DNA of 64,000 bases, taken from Streptomyces sp. NBC_01463 (GTDB lineage: Bacteria > Actinomycetota > Actinomycetes > Streptomycetales > Streptomycetaceae). The position numbers were made by a program, and so were the translations under genes. The number at the start of each line of letters is the position of its first letter. Positions within the stretch are counted from its first letter, which is position 1. Positions 45,794-55,324 of the stretch are shown here, one piece after another. The notes under the pieces are model-generated. The model was given only the letters and a program-made list of their open reading frames with translations. It did no database searches and was not told the DNA's origin. The stretch is taken from assembly GCA_036227345.1 (NCBI GenBank), contig CP109468.1:3348001-3412000 (forward strand), given 5' to 3'.

Positions 45794-47377
45794 ATGTCCG
45801 AGCCGGAAGAGACCGACATCCACACCACCGCGGGCAAGCTCGCGGACCTGCAGCGCCGTATCGACGAGGCGACCCACGCGGGTTCCGCCCGCGCGGTGGA
45901 GAAGCAGCACGCGAAGGGCAAGCTGACCGCGCGCGAGCGGGTCGATCTGCTGCTCGACGAGGGTTCCTTCGTGGAGCTCGACGAATTCGCCCGGCACCGT
46001 TCGACGAACTTCGGCATCGAGAAGAACCGGCCGTACGGGGACGGTGTCGTCACCGGCTACGGCACGGTCGACGGCCGCCCCGTCTGTGTGTACTCGCAGG
46101 ACTTCACCATCTTCGGCGGCTCGCTCGGCGAGGTCTACGGTGAGAAAATCGTCAAGGTGATGGACTTCGCGCTGAAGACCGGCTGTCCGGTCATCGGCAT
46201 CAACGACGGCGGCGGTGCGCGCATCCAGGAGGGTGTCGCGGCACTCGGCCTCTTCGCGGAGATCTTCCGCCGCAACGTGCACGCATCGGGTGTGATCCCG
46301 CAGATCTCGCTGATCGTCGGACCGTGCGCGGGCGGCGCGGTCTACTCCCCCGCGATCACCGACTTCACGGTCATGGTCGACCAGACCTCGCACATGTTCA
46401 TCACCGGACCCGACGTCATCAAGACGGTCACCGGCGAGGACGTCGGCTTCGAGGAGCTCGGCGGCGCGCGCACCCACAACACCACCTCGGGTGTGGCCCA
46501 CCACATGGCGGGCGACGAGAAGGACGCCATCGAGTACGTCAAGTCGCTGCTCTCCTACCTCCCGTCGAACAACCTCTCGGAGGCCCCGGCCTTCCCGGAG
46601 GAGGCGGACCTCGCGGTGAGCGACGAGGACCGCGAACTCGACACGCTGATCCCGGACTCGGCGAACCAGCCGTACGACATGCACACCGCGATCGAGCACG
46701 TGCTGGACGACGGCGAATTCCTGGAGACCCAGGCCCTGTTCGCGCCGAACATCCTCACCGGCTTCGGCCGCGTGGAGGGTTATCCGGTCGGCATCGTCGC
46801 CAACCAGCCGATGCAGTTCGCCGGCTGTCTGGACATCAACGCGAGCGAGAAGGCGGCCCGGTTCGTCCGCACGTGTGACGCGTTCAACGTGCCGGTGCTG
46901 ACGTTCGTCGACGTGCCGGGCTTCCTGCCGGGTGTCGACCAGGAGTACGGCGGCATCATCCGCCGCGGCGCCAAGCTGATCTACGCGTACGCGGAGGCGA
47001 CCGTCCCGCTGATCACGGTGATCACCCGCAAGGCGTTCGGCGGGGCGTACGACGTCATGGGCTCCAAGCACCTGGGCGCCGACATCAACGTCGCCTGGCC
47101 GACCGCACAGATCGCCGTCATGGGCGCGCAGGGCGCCGTCAACATCCTGCACCGCCGCACGATCGCCGCCGCCGAGGATCAGGACGCCACCCGCGCCGAG
47201 CTGATGGCGGACTACGAGGACGCGCTCCTCAACCCGTACGTGGCGGCCGAGCGCGGTTACGTCGACGCGGTGATCATGCCGCACGAGACCCGCGCCCAGG
47301 TGGTGAAGGGGCTGCGGCAGCTGCGCACCAAGCGGGAGTCGCTGCCCCCGAAGAAGCACGGCAACATCCCCCTCTAG
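45794..47377 (+). CDS. pccB: Propionyl-CoA carboxylase beta (carboxyltransferase) subunit
   Basis: 527 residues. It moves the carboxyl group from carboxybiotin to the acyl-CoA. The two crotonase-like halves are seen: [15 protein letters not shown] opening ([21 protein letters not shown]), the first oxyanion loop at [13 protein letters not shown] and [13 protein letters not shown], the second at [30 protein letters not shown]. Asp420 in [10 protein letters not shown] occupies the residue known (as 422) to set propionyl- over acetyl-CoA preference in S. coelicolor PccB. It is followed 14 bases later by the epsilon subunit gene. Its product, methylmalonyl-CoA, feeds polyketide synthesis. Confidence 0.95.
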   Translation: MSEPEETDIHTTAGKLADLQRRIDEATHAGSARAVEKQHAKGKLTARERVDLLLDEGSFVELDEFARHRSTNFGIEKNRPYGDGVVTGYGTVDGRPVCVYSQDFTIFGGSLGEVYGEKIVKVMDFALKTGCPVIGINDGGGARIQEGVAALGLFAEIFRRNVHASGVIPQISLIVGPCAGGAVYSPAITDFTVMVDQTSHMFITGPDVIKTVTGEDVGFEELGGARTHNTTSGVAHHMAGDEKDAIEYVKSLLSYLPSNNLSEAPAFPEEADLAVSDEDRELDTLIPDSANQPYDMHTAIEHVLDDGEFLETQALFAPNILTGFGRVEGYPVGIVANQPMQFAGCLDINASEKAARFVRTCDAFNVPVLTFVDVPGFLPGVDQEYGGIIRRGAKLIYAYAEATVPLITVITRKAFGGAYDVMGSKHLGADINVAWPTAQIAVMGAQGAVNILHRRTIAAAEDQDATRAELMADYEDALLNPYVAAERGYVDAVIMPHETRAQVVKGLRQLRTKRESLPPKKHGNIPL

Positions 47378-47391
47378 AAAGGGTCCTGGCC

Positions 47392-47598
47392 ATGATCAAG
47401 GTCGTACGGGGCAACCCGACCCCGGAGGAGCTGGCCGCCGCACTGGCGGTGGTCCGGGCGCGCGCCGCTGCGGCGTCCGCCGTGTCGTCCGGCGCACCGG
47501 AGCTGCCCGCCCAGTGGTCCGACCCCGGCCGGCTGGCCCGGCGCGGCCACCACCTGCCGGGGCCGCGCGCCTGGGCGCGCACGTACTGGCCCGGGTAG
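47392..47598 (+). CDS. pccE: Acyl-CoA carboxylase epsilon subunit
   Basis: 68 residues: MIKVVRGNPTPEELAAALAVV, then an Ala-rich stretch, SDPGRLARRGHHLPGPRAW and a C-terminal TYWPG. The V-x-R-G-N-P-T-P-E-E-L-A-A opening and W-x-x-P end are diagnostic of actinobacterial AccE/PccE, which stabilise the alpha-beta carboxylase complex. It directly follows pccB and is surely co-transcribed. Confidence 0.92.
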   Translation: MIKVVRGNPTPEELAAALAVVRARAAAASAVSSGAPELPAQWSDPGRLARRGHHLPGPRAWARTYWPG

Positions 47599-47664
47599 GG
47601 CGTGCGGCGGCGGTTGAGTACGCGTACTCAGGCGCCGCCACCGCATCCGCAGCAGGATCGGATC

Positions 47665-47793
47665 ATGTTGTGGTCCGATCCTGAGAACAAGCCGCCGAAG
47701 GAACTGCGCGACGCCCAGGACATGATGCGTCGCGTGGGACTCGTGCTCGCGCTGGCCATGGTGGTCGCGATGTTCGCGCTCGGGACCCGATGA
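47665..47793 (+). CDS. Tiny single-TM protein (42 aa)
   Basis: ATG 47665 with AGGA 8 bases upstream. The head SDPENKPPKELRDAQDMMRR is charged; the rest is one helix, VGLVLALAMVVAMFALGTR. Its location between pccE and maf and the clean ribosome site support it. The longer frame from 47602 adds a non-conserved Arg/Pro stretch. Function unknown. Confidence 0.65.
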   Translation: MLWSDPENKPPKELRDAQDMMRRVGLVLALAMVVAMFALGTR

Positions 47794-47826
47794 GGGGTCC
47801 GGGGCCCGCTTTGTACGATGGCGCCC

Positions 47827-48435
47827 ATGACTGATCCCGCATCCCGTCGCCTCGTACTCGCCTCGCAGTCACCCGCCCGGCTCGGCCTGCTGCGGCAGGC
47901 GGGGTTCGCGCCCGAGGTGATCGTCAGCGGGGTCGACGAGGACGCGCTGAGCGCCCCCACACCGGCCGAGCTCGCCCTCGTGCTGGCCCGGGCCAAGGCC
48001 GCCGCCGTGGCGGGGCGCCCGGAGGCCGCGGGCGCACTGGTCATCGGCTGCGACTCGGTGCTCGAACTGGACGGCGAGGCGCTCGGCAAGCCCGCCGACG
48101 CCGAGGAGGCCACGGCCCGCTGGAAGTCGATGCGGGGGCGCGCCGGGGTCCTGCAGACGGGGCACAGCGTGATCGACACCGCGAGCGGGCGCACCGCCTC
48201 CGCGACGGCGTCCACGACGGTGCGCTTCGGCGAGCCGACGGACGCCGAGGTCGCCGCCTACGTGGCCTCCGGCGAACCGCTCCACGTCGCAGGTGCCTTC
48301 ACCCTCGACGGGCGGTCGGCCCCGTTCGTGGACTCCATCGACGGCGACCCGGGCAATGTCATCGGGCTCTCGCTGCCGCTGCTGCGCCGGCTGCTGGGCG
48401 AGCTGGGGATCCAGGTCACCGACCTCTGGGTCTGA
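47827..48435 (+). CDS. maf: Maf-family nucleoside triphosphate pyrophosphatase
   Basis: About 202 residues. The Maf signature is [20 protein letters not shown]; further motifs are [14 protein letters not shown] (catalytic Asp), GKPADAEEA and [14 protein letters not shown]. Maf proteins hydrolyse dTTP/UTP or modified nucleotides and affect septation. A TACGAT -10-like hexamer lies just before the start, so the mRNA may be leaderless; ATG 47827 is used, with ATG 47818 also possible. Confidence 0.92.
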   Translation: MTDPASRRLVLASQSPARLGLLRQAGFAPEVIVSGVDEDALSAPTPAELALVLARAKAAAVAGRPEAAGALVIGCDSVLELDGEALGKPADAEEATARWKSMRGRAGVLQTGHSVIDTASGRTASATASTTVRFGEPTDAEVAAYVASGEPLHVAGAFTLDGRSAPFVDSIDGDPGNVIGLSLPLLRRLLGELGIQVTDLWV

Positions 48436-48457
48436 GGCCGGCGGGCCGGTTCCCGGG

Positions 48458-48919
48458 TCAGGCGGGGGCCGGGGGCGCGGGCTGCTCGGGCTCGGCGGCG
48501 GCGGCGGCCGGCGCCTCGTCCGCGGAGCCGTACGCCACCAGCGTCAGCACGATCAGGCCGAGCACCACCATCATGAACACGAAGGCCGTCCAGCCGACCA
48601 GACCGACCGTCAGCGCGCCCAGCACACCGTGGATGACGGCGCAGCAGATGAGCACGATGCGGGCGGCGCGGCCCGGGGCCCGGTCGCGGATGCCGGTCAG
48701 CAGGAGCAGCACGCCGCACAGGACCAGGAACAGTCCGGAGACGCCGCCCAGCACCCAGGTGCCCTTGGACATGACGCCGGGGTCCGTGCCCGCCAGGGAC
48801 ATGTCCTGGTTCTTCACCACCGTCCCCAGGACCACGTTGATGATCACGATGCCCACGGCCTCCGCGAACAGCACCAGCGCGGCTATGACTGCCACCGGCC
48901 TGCGCACCACGGCGCTCAC
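48458..48919 (-). CDS. Four-TM membrane protein of unknown function
   Basis: 153 residues. Four helices: PVAVIAALVLFAEAVGIVII, GTWVLGGVSGLFLVLCGVLLLL, IVLICCAVIHGVLGALTVGL and AFVFMMVVLGLIVLTLVAYG, ending in an Ala/Pro/Glu tail. No catalytic motif or family is recognised. It is convergent with maf, 22 bases apart, with no clear terminator between them. Confidence 0.8.
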   Translation of the reverse strand: MSAVVRRPVAVIAALVLFAEAVGIVIINVVLGTVVKNQDMSLAGTDPGVMSKGTWVLGGVSGLFLVLCGVLLLLTGIRDRAPGRAARIVLICCAVIHGVLGALTVGLVGWTAFVFMMVVLGLIVLTLVAYGSADEAPAAAAAEPEQPAPPAPA

Positions 48920-49311
48920 CCCCTGTTACCTGCAGTACGTGCGATAGCGCGGACCCTACTAACGGGTAATGCTCCGGACAAGGGGTTCGACCGGTCTTCG
49001 CGCCCCCGTCCGCCCCAGGAGTGCGCCCCCCTTGTACGAGCCCTCGTGCGTCGGGCAAAGAATGTGACGCCGCTTAGTAGGAAGTCCACAAAGAAACACC
49101 GGGCGTCGCTGCCCGTACCGACAGAGACCTGGACCACACCTCGTGGCTACTGTGCGGTTATGAATCCCGGCGTACCGTGGTGCCACAAGGGATTTCGCGA
49201 CTCGAGCAAGCCTCGCATCACACTCCGTGTGGGCAAGCTCACCATTGGGGACGGGTCGTAAGGCCGTGTCGGTTGTCCCTAAACTCAGCTTGTTTCAAGG
49301 AGGGAGCCATC
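48920..49311 (+). promoter_or_regulatory. Intergenic leader of the biotin carboxylase gene
   Basis: This is a 392-base gap between divergent genes. TAAACT at 49280-49285 is a plausible -10 close to the start. Upstream, GAGC-AA-GCC (49204-49212) can pair with GGC-AA-GCTC (49231-49239), enclosing a CACAC-TCC-GTGTG hairpin. This may be a structured leader if transcription starts further upstream, or an upstream terminator. No gene was found in 48920-49200. Confidence 0.4.
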
Positions 49312-51066
49312 GTGCGCAAGGTGCTCATCGCCAACCGTGGCGAAATTGCTGTCCGTGTTGCCCGCGCTTGCCGGGATGCGGGTATCGGGAGCGTGGCCGT
49401 CTACGCAGACCCGGACCGCGACGCTCTGCATGTGCGTGCGGCCGACGAGGCATTCGCGCTGGGCGGTGACACCCCGGCCGCCAGCTATCTGGACATGGCC
49501 AAGGTGCTCCAGGCTGCCAAGGACTCCGGGGCGGACGCGATCCACCCGGGTTACGGCTTCCTCTCGGAGAACGCCGAGTTCGCCCAGGCCGTGCTGGATG
49601 CCGGGCTGACGTGGATCGGTCCGCCGCCGCAGGCGATCCGGGACCTCGGTGACAAGGTCGCCGCCCGTCACATCGCCCAGCGCGCCGGCGCCCCGCTCGT
49701 CGCGGGCACCCCCGACCCGGTCGAAGGCTCCGCCGAGGTCGTCGCCTTCGCGAAGGAACACGGTCTGCCGATCGCGATCAAGGCAGCCTTCGGCGGTGGC
49801 GGACGCGGACTCAAGGTCGCCCGCACGCTGGAGGAGATCCCGGAGCTGTACGACTCCGCGGTCCGTGAGGCCGTCGCCGCGTTCGGCCGCGGGGAGTGCT
49901 TCGTCGAGCGCTACCTCGACAAGCCCCGCCACGTGGAGACCCAGTGCCTGGCCGACACCCACGGCAACGTGGTCGTCGTCTCCACCCGCGACTGCTCCCT
50001 CCAGCGCCGCCACCAGAAGCTCGTGGAGGAGGCCCCGGCCCCCTTCCTGTCCGAGGCGCAGAACGCGGAGCTGTACGCGGCGTCGAAGGCGATCCTCAAG
50101 GAGGCCGGCTACGTCGGCGCCGGCACGGTCGAGTTCCTCGTCGGCACCGACGGCACGATCTCCTTCCTGGAGGTCAACACCCGCCTCCAGGTCGAGCACC
50201 CGGTCACCGAAGAGGTCACCGGCATCGACCTCGTGCGCGAGATGTTCCGCATCGCCGACGGCGAGGAGCTCGGCTACGACGACCCCGCGATGCGCGGTCA
50301 CTCCTTCGAGTTCCGGATCAACGGCGAGGACCCGGGCCGCGGCTTCCTGCCCGCCCCCGGCACCGTCACCCTCTTCAGCCCGCCGAGCGGTCCCGGTGTC
50401 CGCCTCGACGCGGGCGTCGAGACCGGCAGTGTGATCGGCCCGGCCTGGGACTCCCTGCTCGCCAAGCTGATCGTGACCGGCGCGACGCGCGAGCAGGCGC
50501 TCCAGCGCGCGGCCCGCGCCCTGGCCGAGTTCACCGTGGAGGGCATGGCCACCGCCATCGCCTTCCACCGCGCCGTCGTCGCCGACCCCGCGTTCACCGC
50601 CGACCCGTTCCGCATCCACACCCGCTGGATCGAGACGGAGTTCGTCAACGAGATCAAGCCGTTCGCCGTACCCGCCGACACGGACGCGGACGAGGAGTCC
50701 GGCCGCGAGACGGTCGTCGTCGAGGTCGGCGGCAAGCGTCTTGAGGTCTCGCTGCCCTCGTCGCTGGGCATGAGCCTGGCCCGTACGGGACTCGCGGCGG
50801 GCGCCAAGCCCAAGCGCCGCGCGGCGAAGAAGTCCGGCTCCGCGGCCTCCGGCGACACCCTCGCCTCCCCGATGCAGGGAACGATCGTGAAGATCGCCGT
50901 CGAGGAGGGCCAGGAGGTCAAGGAAGGCGACCTGATCGTCGTCCTGGAGGCCATGAAGATGGAGCAGCCCCTCAACGCGCACCGCGCCGGCACGGTCAAG
51001 AGCCTCGCCGCCGAGGTCGGCACCTCGGTGTCCTCCGGCGCCGTCATCTGCGAGATCAAGGACTGA
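49312..51066 (+). CDS. accA2: Acyl-CoA carboxylase alpha subunit (biotin carboxylase plus BCCP)
   Basis: 584 residues. The N-terminal biotin carboxylase starts [20 protein letters not shown]. Its ATP-grasp motifs are [14 protein letters not shown] and the catalytic [18 protein letters not shown]. After a variable linker rich in Lys/Ala/Ser, the biotin carrier domain has EAMKMEQ, with Lys549 as the biotin site, and ends with [11 protein letters not shown]. This subunit serves both acetyl- and propionyl-CoA carboxylases in Streptomyces. GTG 49312 follows AAGGAGGG. The symbol follows my recollection of the S. coelicolor locus and is less certain than the function. Confidence 0.94.
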   Translation: MRKVLIANRGEIAVRVARACRDAGIGSVAVYADPDRDALHVRAADEAFALGGDTPAASYLDMAKVLQAAKDSGADAIHPGYGFLSENAEFAQAVLDAGLTWIGPPPQAIRDLGDKVAARHIAQRAGAPLVAGTPDPVEGSAEVVAFAKEHGLPIAIKAAFGGGGRGLKVARTLEEIPELYDSAVREAVAAFGRGECFVERYLDKPRHVETQCLADTHGNVVVVSTRDCSLQRRHQKLVEEAPAPFLSEAQNAELYAASKAILKEAGYVGAGTVEFLVGTDGTISFLEVNTRLQVEHPVTEEVTGIDLVREMFRIADGEELGYDDPAMRGHSFEFRINGEDPGRGFLPAPGTVTLFSPPSGPGVRLDAGVETGSVIGPAWDSLLAKLIVTGATREQALQRAARALAEFTVEGMATAIAFHRAVVADPAFTADPFRIHTRWIETEFVNEIKPFAVPADTDADEESGRETVVVEVGGKRLEVSLPSSLGMSLARTGLAAGAKPKRRAAKKSGSAASGDTLASPMQGTIVKIAVEEGQEVKEGDLIVVLEAMKMEQPLNAHRAGTVKSLAAEVGTSVSSGAVICEIKD

Positions 51067-51094
51067 TCCCGGGGCTCGGCCGCCCCTCCCGCTC

Positions 51095-51138
51095 ACCGGC
51101 GCCCCGCTCATGTCATAGGACGTGACCGGGGCGCCGGT
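51095..51138 (+). terminator. Hairpin after the biotin carboxylase gene
   Basis: A perfect 12-bp stem, ACCGGCGCCCCG and its complement, with a 20-nt loop, 28 bases after the stop. Confidence 0.65.
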
Positions 51139-51237
51139 CATGGGGCGGCGGGGCCCAGGCTCCCGGCATTACGGAGGGCACCTCCGGTTGCGCGATGGCA
51201 TCCTGGACCCCCGGGCGGAAACAGGGAGGACTGCGCA

Positions 51238-51876
51238 ATGTCGATGAGCACGGCACGGACACCGGCCCGCACGCCGGACCGGCCCATGCGCGCCGACGCG
51301 CGCCGCAATTACGACCGGCTGCTGACCGAAGCGCGCGGGGCCTTCGCGGAGCACGGCACCGACGCGTCCCTGGAGGACGTCGCACGGCGGGCCGGCGTGG
51401 GCATCGGCACGCTGTACCGCCACTTCCCGACCCGGCACGCGCTGATGAGCGCGGTCTTCCAGGAGGCGGTGGCCTCCCTGATCGCCCGCTCCCGCGAACT
51501 GGCCGACGCGGAGCAGCCGTGCACCGGTCTGGTGGAGTGGCTGGGTGCGCTCATCACTCATGCGGGTGAGTACCACGGGCTGGCCCAGGCGCTCATGTCG
51601 ACGTGCCGGGACGAGACCTCGGCCCTGTCGCCGTGCAATGTGCCGTTGCGCGAGGCGGGTTCGGTCCTGCTGGCCCGGGCCCAGCTGAGCGGCTCGGTGC
51701 GCGCGGACGTGTCCATCGACGACCTGATGCAGCTGACGAAGGCGATCGCGCTGGCGGCCGAACAGTCCCCGGACGATCCGGGGCTGCCGGGCAGACTGCT
51801 GAGCCTGACCCTGCTGGGCCTGAGCACCTCCGGCCCATCAAGCCCCTCCGGCTCATCCAGCCCCTCCGGCGATTGA
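51238..51876 (+). CDS. TetR-family regulator with repeat-derived C-terminus
   Basis: 212 residues from ATG 51238 (GGGAGG 8 bases upstream). The helix-turn-helix is clear: RRNYDRLLTEARGAFAEHGTDASLEDVARRAGVGIGTLYRHFPTRHALM. The ligand domain is of the TetR_C SbtR-like type common in Streptomyces (GLVEWLGALITHAGEYHGLAQALMS). The last dozen residues (SSPSGSSSPSGD) are encoded by the dispersed repeat at 51859-51906 and a partial copy before it, so that tail is probably not functional. The target is unknown; it is convergent with the DeoR gene. Confidence 0.9.
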   Translation: MSMSTARTPARTPDRPMRADARRNYDRLLTEARGAFAEHGTDASLEDVARRAGVGIGTLYRHFPTRHALMSAVFQEAVASLIARSRELADAEQPCTGLVEWLGALITHAGEYHGLAQALMSTCRDETSALSPCNVPLREAGSVLLARAQLSGSVRADVSIDDLMQLTKAIALAAEQSPDDPGLPGRLLSLTLLGLSTSGPSSPSGSSSPSGD

Positions 51877-51906
51877 GGAGCGGGGGTCCGGGGGCAGAGC
51901 CCCCGG
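51859..51906 (+). repeat. Dispersed repeat, copy A (AGCCCCTCCGGCGATT...)
   Basis: AGCCCCTCCGGCGATT followed by GAGGAGCGGGG and then an 8-bp hairpin CCGGGGGC-AGA-GCCCCCGG. It overlaps the TetR 3' end and finishes exactly at the DeoR stop, so the hairpin can terminate both. Copies B (56166-56216, inverted) and C (63416-63467) are in this window. Confidence 0.8.
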
Positions 51907-52863
51907 CTACCGCCGACGCAGGTCGGCGACCCGCGCCCGATCCCCCTGACCACCCTGGTCAGCCAGCACCGCCGCCCCCCGCAACTGCTGCGCATGCGTC
52001 CGCCGCTGCCCCGGCAGGGGCATGTCGCGCCGGGCGACGCCACGGCCCGGCGGTGCGGCATCGACCGAAGCCGGCCCCGTACCCGCGCCGGCCACCGCGA
52101 TCTGCACCCCCTGGTCCGCCAGGGCCTGCAGCTCCGCGGCCGCCCGGTCGTCGTGACCGGCCGGTTCGTCCGTGACCAGACGGGTGATGAGATCCGTCGG
52201 CACGGTCTGGAACATGGTGTCGGAGCCGAGCTTGGTGTGGTCGGCGAGGACCACCACCTCCCCCGCGGCCTGCACCAGCGCCCGGTCCACGCTCGCGGAG
52301 AGCATGTTGGACGTGGAGAGTCCGCGTTCGGCGGTGAGCCCGCTCCCGGACAGGAAGGCGCGCGAGACCCGCAGCCCCTGGAGCGACTGCTCGGCCCCAC
52401 TGCCCACCAGGGCGTAGTTGGAACCGCGCAGGGTGCCCCCGGTCATCACCACTTCCACCCGGTTGGCATGGGCCAACGCCTGGGCGACCAGCAGTGAATT
52501 GGTCACCACGGTCAGACCGGGGACCCGCGCGAGCCGGCGGGCCAGCTCCTGCGTGGTCGTACCGGCGCCGACCACAATGGCCTCGCCCTCTTCGACGAGA
52601 CCGGCGGCCAGGTCGGCGATGGCCGTTTTCTCCGCGGTGGCGAGATGGGATTTCTGCGGAAAGCCGGACTCCCGCGTAAAACCGCCCGGCAAAACCGCAC
52701 CGCCGTGCCGGCGGTCGAGGAGTCCTTCTGCCTCCAGTGCCCGCACGTCCCGCCGTACGGTCACTTCGGAGGTCTGGACGACGCGGGCGAGCTCACGGAG
52801 CGATACCGCCCCGTTGGCGCGCACCATTTCGAGGATCAACTGACGACGTTCTGCAGCGAACAC
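51907..52863 (-). CDS. DeoR-family transcriptional regulator
   Basis: 318 residues. The N-terminal DeoR helix-turn-helix is RRQLILEMVRANGAVSLRELARVVQTSEVTVRRDVRALEAEGLLDRRHGGAV. The sugar-phosphate sensing DeoRC domain follows (IVVGAGTTTQELARRLARVPGLTVVTNSLLVAQAL; VVVLADHTKLGSDTMF). The last roughly 60 residues are Arg/Gln/Ala-rich and look disordered. DeoR proteins sense phosphorylated sugars; with deoC and nucleoside genes nearby, a deoxyribose-phosphate or related ligand is plausible but not proven. The start is GTG at 52863. Confidence 0.92.
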   Translation of the reverse strand: MFAAERRQLILEMVRANGAVSLRELARVVQTSEVTVRRDVRALEAEGLLDRRHGGAVLPGGFTRESGFPQKSHLATAEKTAIADLAAGLVEEGEAIVVGAGTTTQELARRLARVPGLTVVTNSLLVAQALAHANRVEVVMTGGTLRGSNYALVGSGAEQSLQGLRVSRAFLSGSGLTAERGLSTSNMLSASVDRALVQAAGEVVVLADHTKLGSDTMFQTVPTDLITRLVTDEPAGHDDRAAAELQALADQGVQIAVAGAGTGPASVDAAPPGRGVARRDMPLPGQRRTHAQQLRGAAVLADQGGQGDRARVADLRRR

Positions 52864-52935
52864 AAAACTGACAGTAACGTGACCGCCCGAGCGTTTTCAG
52901 CTGTTTGCGCCGAATAACAGAAGTTGTACACACAA

Positions 52936-52963
52936 GGGGCCGCCAAGTGGTATAGGCGGCCCC
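52936..52963 (-). terminator. Hairpin terminator after lpdA
   Basis: GGGGCCGCC and GGCGGCCCC flank a 10-nt loop. On the minus strand it is followed by TTGTGTGT, fitting termination of lpdA about 100 bases after its stop. Confidence 0.75.
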
Positions 52964-53060
52964 GTTGTTGTTCCGTACTGATCGAACGGCGGTCGGCGGA
53001 CCGCCTGAGTTGCCGGGAGTTGCCGGGGAATGCCGGGTTGCGGGCGCTCCCCGGGAGGGG

Positions 53061-54500
53061 TTACCCCTCACCCGACTGCTTCCGGGTGTGCAACTGACGT
53101 GCCACTTCCGCGATCGATCCCGACAGGGACGGGTACACAGTGAAGGCGTTTGCGATCTGTTCCACGGTCAGATTGTTGTCGACCGCGATCGAGATGGGGT
53201 GGATCAGCTCGCTGGCCTTCGGGGCGACGACACAGCCGCCGACCACGATGCCGGTGCCGGGCCGGCAGAAGATCTTGACGAAGCCGTCCCGGATGCCCTG
53301 CATCTTGGCGCGCGGGTTGCGCAGCAGCGGCAGCTTGACGACCCGGGCGTCGATCTTGCCGCCGTCGACGTCGGCCTGGGTGTAGCCGACCGTGGCGATC
53401 TCGGGGTCGGTGAAGACGTTCGACGAGACCGTCTTCAGGTTCAGCGGGGCGACCGCGTCACCGAGGAAGTGGTACATCGCGATACGGCCCTGCATGGCGG
53501 CGACCGAGGCGAGGGCGAAGATCCCGGTGACGTCACCGGCCGCGTAGACGCCGGGCGCGCTGGTGCGGGAGACCTTGTCGGTCCAGATGTGGCCCGAGTC
53601 CTTGAGCCGGACCCCGGCCTCCTCCAGGCCCATGCCCGCGCTGTTCGGGATCGCGCCGACCGCCATCAGGCAGTGCGAGCCGGAGATGACCCGGCCGTCG
53701 GCGAGGGTCACCTCGACCCGGTCGCCGACGCGCTTGGCGGACTGGGCGCGGGAGCGGGCCATCACGTTCATGCCGCGGCGGCGGAAGACGTCCTCCAGGA
53801 CGGCGGCCGCGTCCGGGTCCTCGCCCGGCAGCACCCGGTCGCGGGACGAGACGAGGGTGACGCGGGAGCCGAGGGCCTGGTAGGCGCCGGCGAACTCGGC
53901 GCCGGTGACACCGGAGCCGACGACGATGAGCTCGTCGGGGAGCTCGTCGAGGTCGTAGACCTGGGTCCAGTTCAGGATCCGCTCACCGTCGGGCAGCGCG
54001 TCCGGGATCTCCCGGGGGTGGCCGCCGGTGGCGATCAGCACGGCGTCGGCGGTGAGGGTCTCCTCGGTGCCGTCGGCCGCGGTGACGACGACCTTGCGGG
54101 AGCCGTCGGCGGCCTGGAGGCCCTCCAGCCGGCCGCGCCCGCGCATCACGCGTGCACCCGCACGGGTGACGGAGGCGGTGATGTCGTGGGACTGGGCGAG
54201 CGCGAGGCGCTTCACCCGCCGGTTGACCTTGCCCAGGTCCACGCCGACCACCCGCGCCGCCTGCTCTATGTGCGGCGTGTCGTCCGCGACGATGATGCCG
54301 AGCTCCTCGTACGAGGAGTCGAAGGTGGTCATCACCTCTGCCGTCGCGATCAGGGTCTTCGAGGGCACGCAGTCGGTGAGCACGGACGCGCCGCCGAGGC
54401 CGTCACAGTCGACGACGGTCACCTCCGCGCCGAGCTGGGCGCCCACCAATGCCGCCTCGTACCCGCCGGGTCCGCCGCCGATGATCACGATCCGGGTCAC
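53061..54500 (-). CDS. lpdA: LpdA-type NAD(P)H:quinone dehydrogenase (flavoprotein disulfide reductase fold)
   Basis: 479 residues. The FAD-binding start is VTRIVIIGGGPGGYEAALVGAQLGAEVTVVD and the NAD site is ELIVVGSGVTGAEFAGAYQALGS; GVYAAGDVTG and a dimerisation domain follow. At the redox site the sequence is GASVLTDCVPSKTL: only the second cysteine remains, so it cannot act as dihydrolipoamide dehydrogenase. This is the pattern of M. tuberculosis Rv3303c (LpdA), an NAD(P)H:quinone oxidoreductase. The start is GTG at 54500. It is divergent from the cyclotransferase gene. Confidence 0.88.
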   Translation of the reverse strand: MTRIVIIGGGPGGYEAALVGAQLGAEVTVVDCDGLGGASVLTDCVPSKTLIATAEVMTTFDSSYEELGIIVADDTPHIEQAARVVGVDLGKVNRRVKRLALAQSHDITASVTRAGARVMRGRGRLEGLQAADGSRKVVVTAADGTEETLTADAVLIATGGHPREIPDALPDGERILNWTQVYDLDELPDELIVVGSGVTGAEFAGAYQALGSRVTLVSSRDRVLPGEDPDAAAVLEDVFRRRGMNVMARSRAQSAKRVGDRVEVTLADGRVISGSHCLMAVGAIPNSAGMGLEEAGVRLKDSGHIWTDKVSRTSAPGVYAAGDVTGIFALASVAAMQGRIAMYHFLGDAVAPLNLKTVSSNVFTDPEIATVGYTQADVDGGKIDARVVKLPLLRNPRAKMQGIRDGFVKIFCRPGTGIVVGGCVVAPKASELIHPISIAVDNNLTVEQIANAFTVYPSLSGSIAEVARQLHTRKQSGEG

Positions 54501-54580
54501 GAAAAGTCCGCCTCGCGTTTCTCGTCCCACGGCCGTCTGCTGTCCCGGCCGGGGTCCGGGGGGCCGCCCCGGGGGAATGC

Positions 54581-54590
54581 AGTACGTACT
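54581..54590. promoter_or_regulatory. AGTACGTACT palindrome upstream of lpdA
   Basis: A 10-bp perfect palindrome 81 bases before the lpdA start in the divergent region. It is a candidate operator only. Confidence 0.35.
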
Positions 54591-54751
54591 TCATTGTCCC
54601 GCACGCGCCAAGGTGCTTCGCCCCGGGGCCCTCCATACGGGCACCGGGGCGCCCGTGGCACGGAATGCGGACGGTGAATCCGGCGTCCCGGACGGCTGTC
54701 TTCCGCACCGGAACCGACGTTCACGGTGCCACCTCCCGTACCCTCGACCCC

Positions 54752-55189
54752 ATGTCGCTCTACGCCGCGTACGCCGGCAACCTCGACGCGCGGCTGATGA
54801 CGCGCCGCGCACCGCACTCCCCGCTGCGCGGCACCGGCTGGCTGAACGGCTGGCGGCTGACGTTCGGCGGCGAGCAGATGGGCTGGGAAGGCGCGCTGGC
54901 CACCGTGGTCGAGGCGCCCCGCTCCCAGGTGTTCGTGGCCCTCTACGACCTGGCGCCGATGGACGAGGACTCCATGGACCGCTGGGAGGGCGTCGGCCTG
55001 GACATCTACCGGCGCATGCGGGTCCGCGTGCACACCCTGGACGGCGAGGAGCCGGCCTGGATGTACGTCCTGAACGGCTACGAGGGCGGCCTGCCCTCCG
55101 CCCGCTACCTCGGCGAGATCGCGGACGCGGCCGATTCCGCGGGCGCGCCGCACGACTATGTGATGGAACTCCGCAAGCGCCCCTGCTGA
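54752..55189 (+). CDS. Gamma-glutamylcyclotransferase-like protein
   Basis: 145 residues of the GGCT fold. The glycine-rich entry motif is MSLYAAYAGNLDARLM (Y-x-x-Y-A-G-N), and the fold has the later YDLAPMDEDSMDRWEGVG (acidic catalytic region) and AWMYVLNGYEGGLPSARYLGEI. Family members cyclise gamma-glutamyl amines or act on related peptides; actinobacteria lack glutathione, so the substrate is something else. TACCCT just upstream of ATG 54752 suggests a leaderless transcript. It is followed by the purine phosphorylase gene in the same direction. Confidence 0.85.
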   Translation: MSLYAAYAGNLDARLMTRRAPHSPLRGTGWLNGWRLTFGGEQMGWEGALATVVEAPRSQVFVALYDLAPMDEDSMDRWEGVGLDIYRRMRVRVHTLDGEEPAWMYVLNGYEGGLPSARYLGEIADAADSAGAPHDYVMELRKRPC

Positions 55190-55287
55190 CCGCCGGGGAC
55201 CCGCGCTGATCTGCCCTTTCCCGGGGCTGTCCGCGCCTTGCTGTGGGAACACACAAACGAACGCGGGCAGACTCTGTACGGGAGCAT

Positions 55288-55299
55288 CTACGCGCGTAG
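55288..55299 (+). promoter_or_regulatory. CTACGCGCGTAG palindrome before the purine phosphorylase gene
   Basis: A 12-bp perfect palindrome, 25 bases before the GTG start, adjoining a TTACGCT -10-like sequence. The identical 12 bases occur before deoC (58728-58739), marking a probable shared nucleoside-catabolism operator. Confidence 0.65.
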
Positions 55300-55324
55300 G
55301 GATTCAGCGGTTACGCTCATCCGC

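Noticed and set aside
48920..49200. Frames in the gap upstream of the biotin carboxylase gene
   Set aside because: Both strands give short Arg-rich translations with no ribosome sites; kept as a non-coding region.
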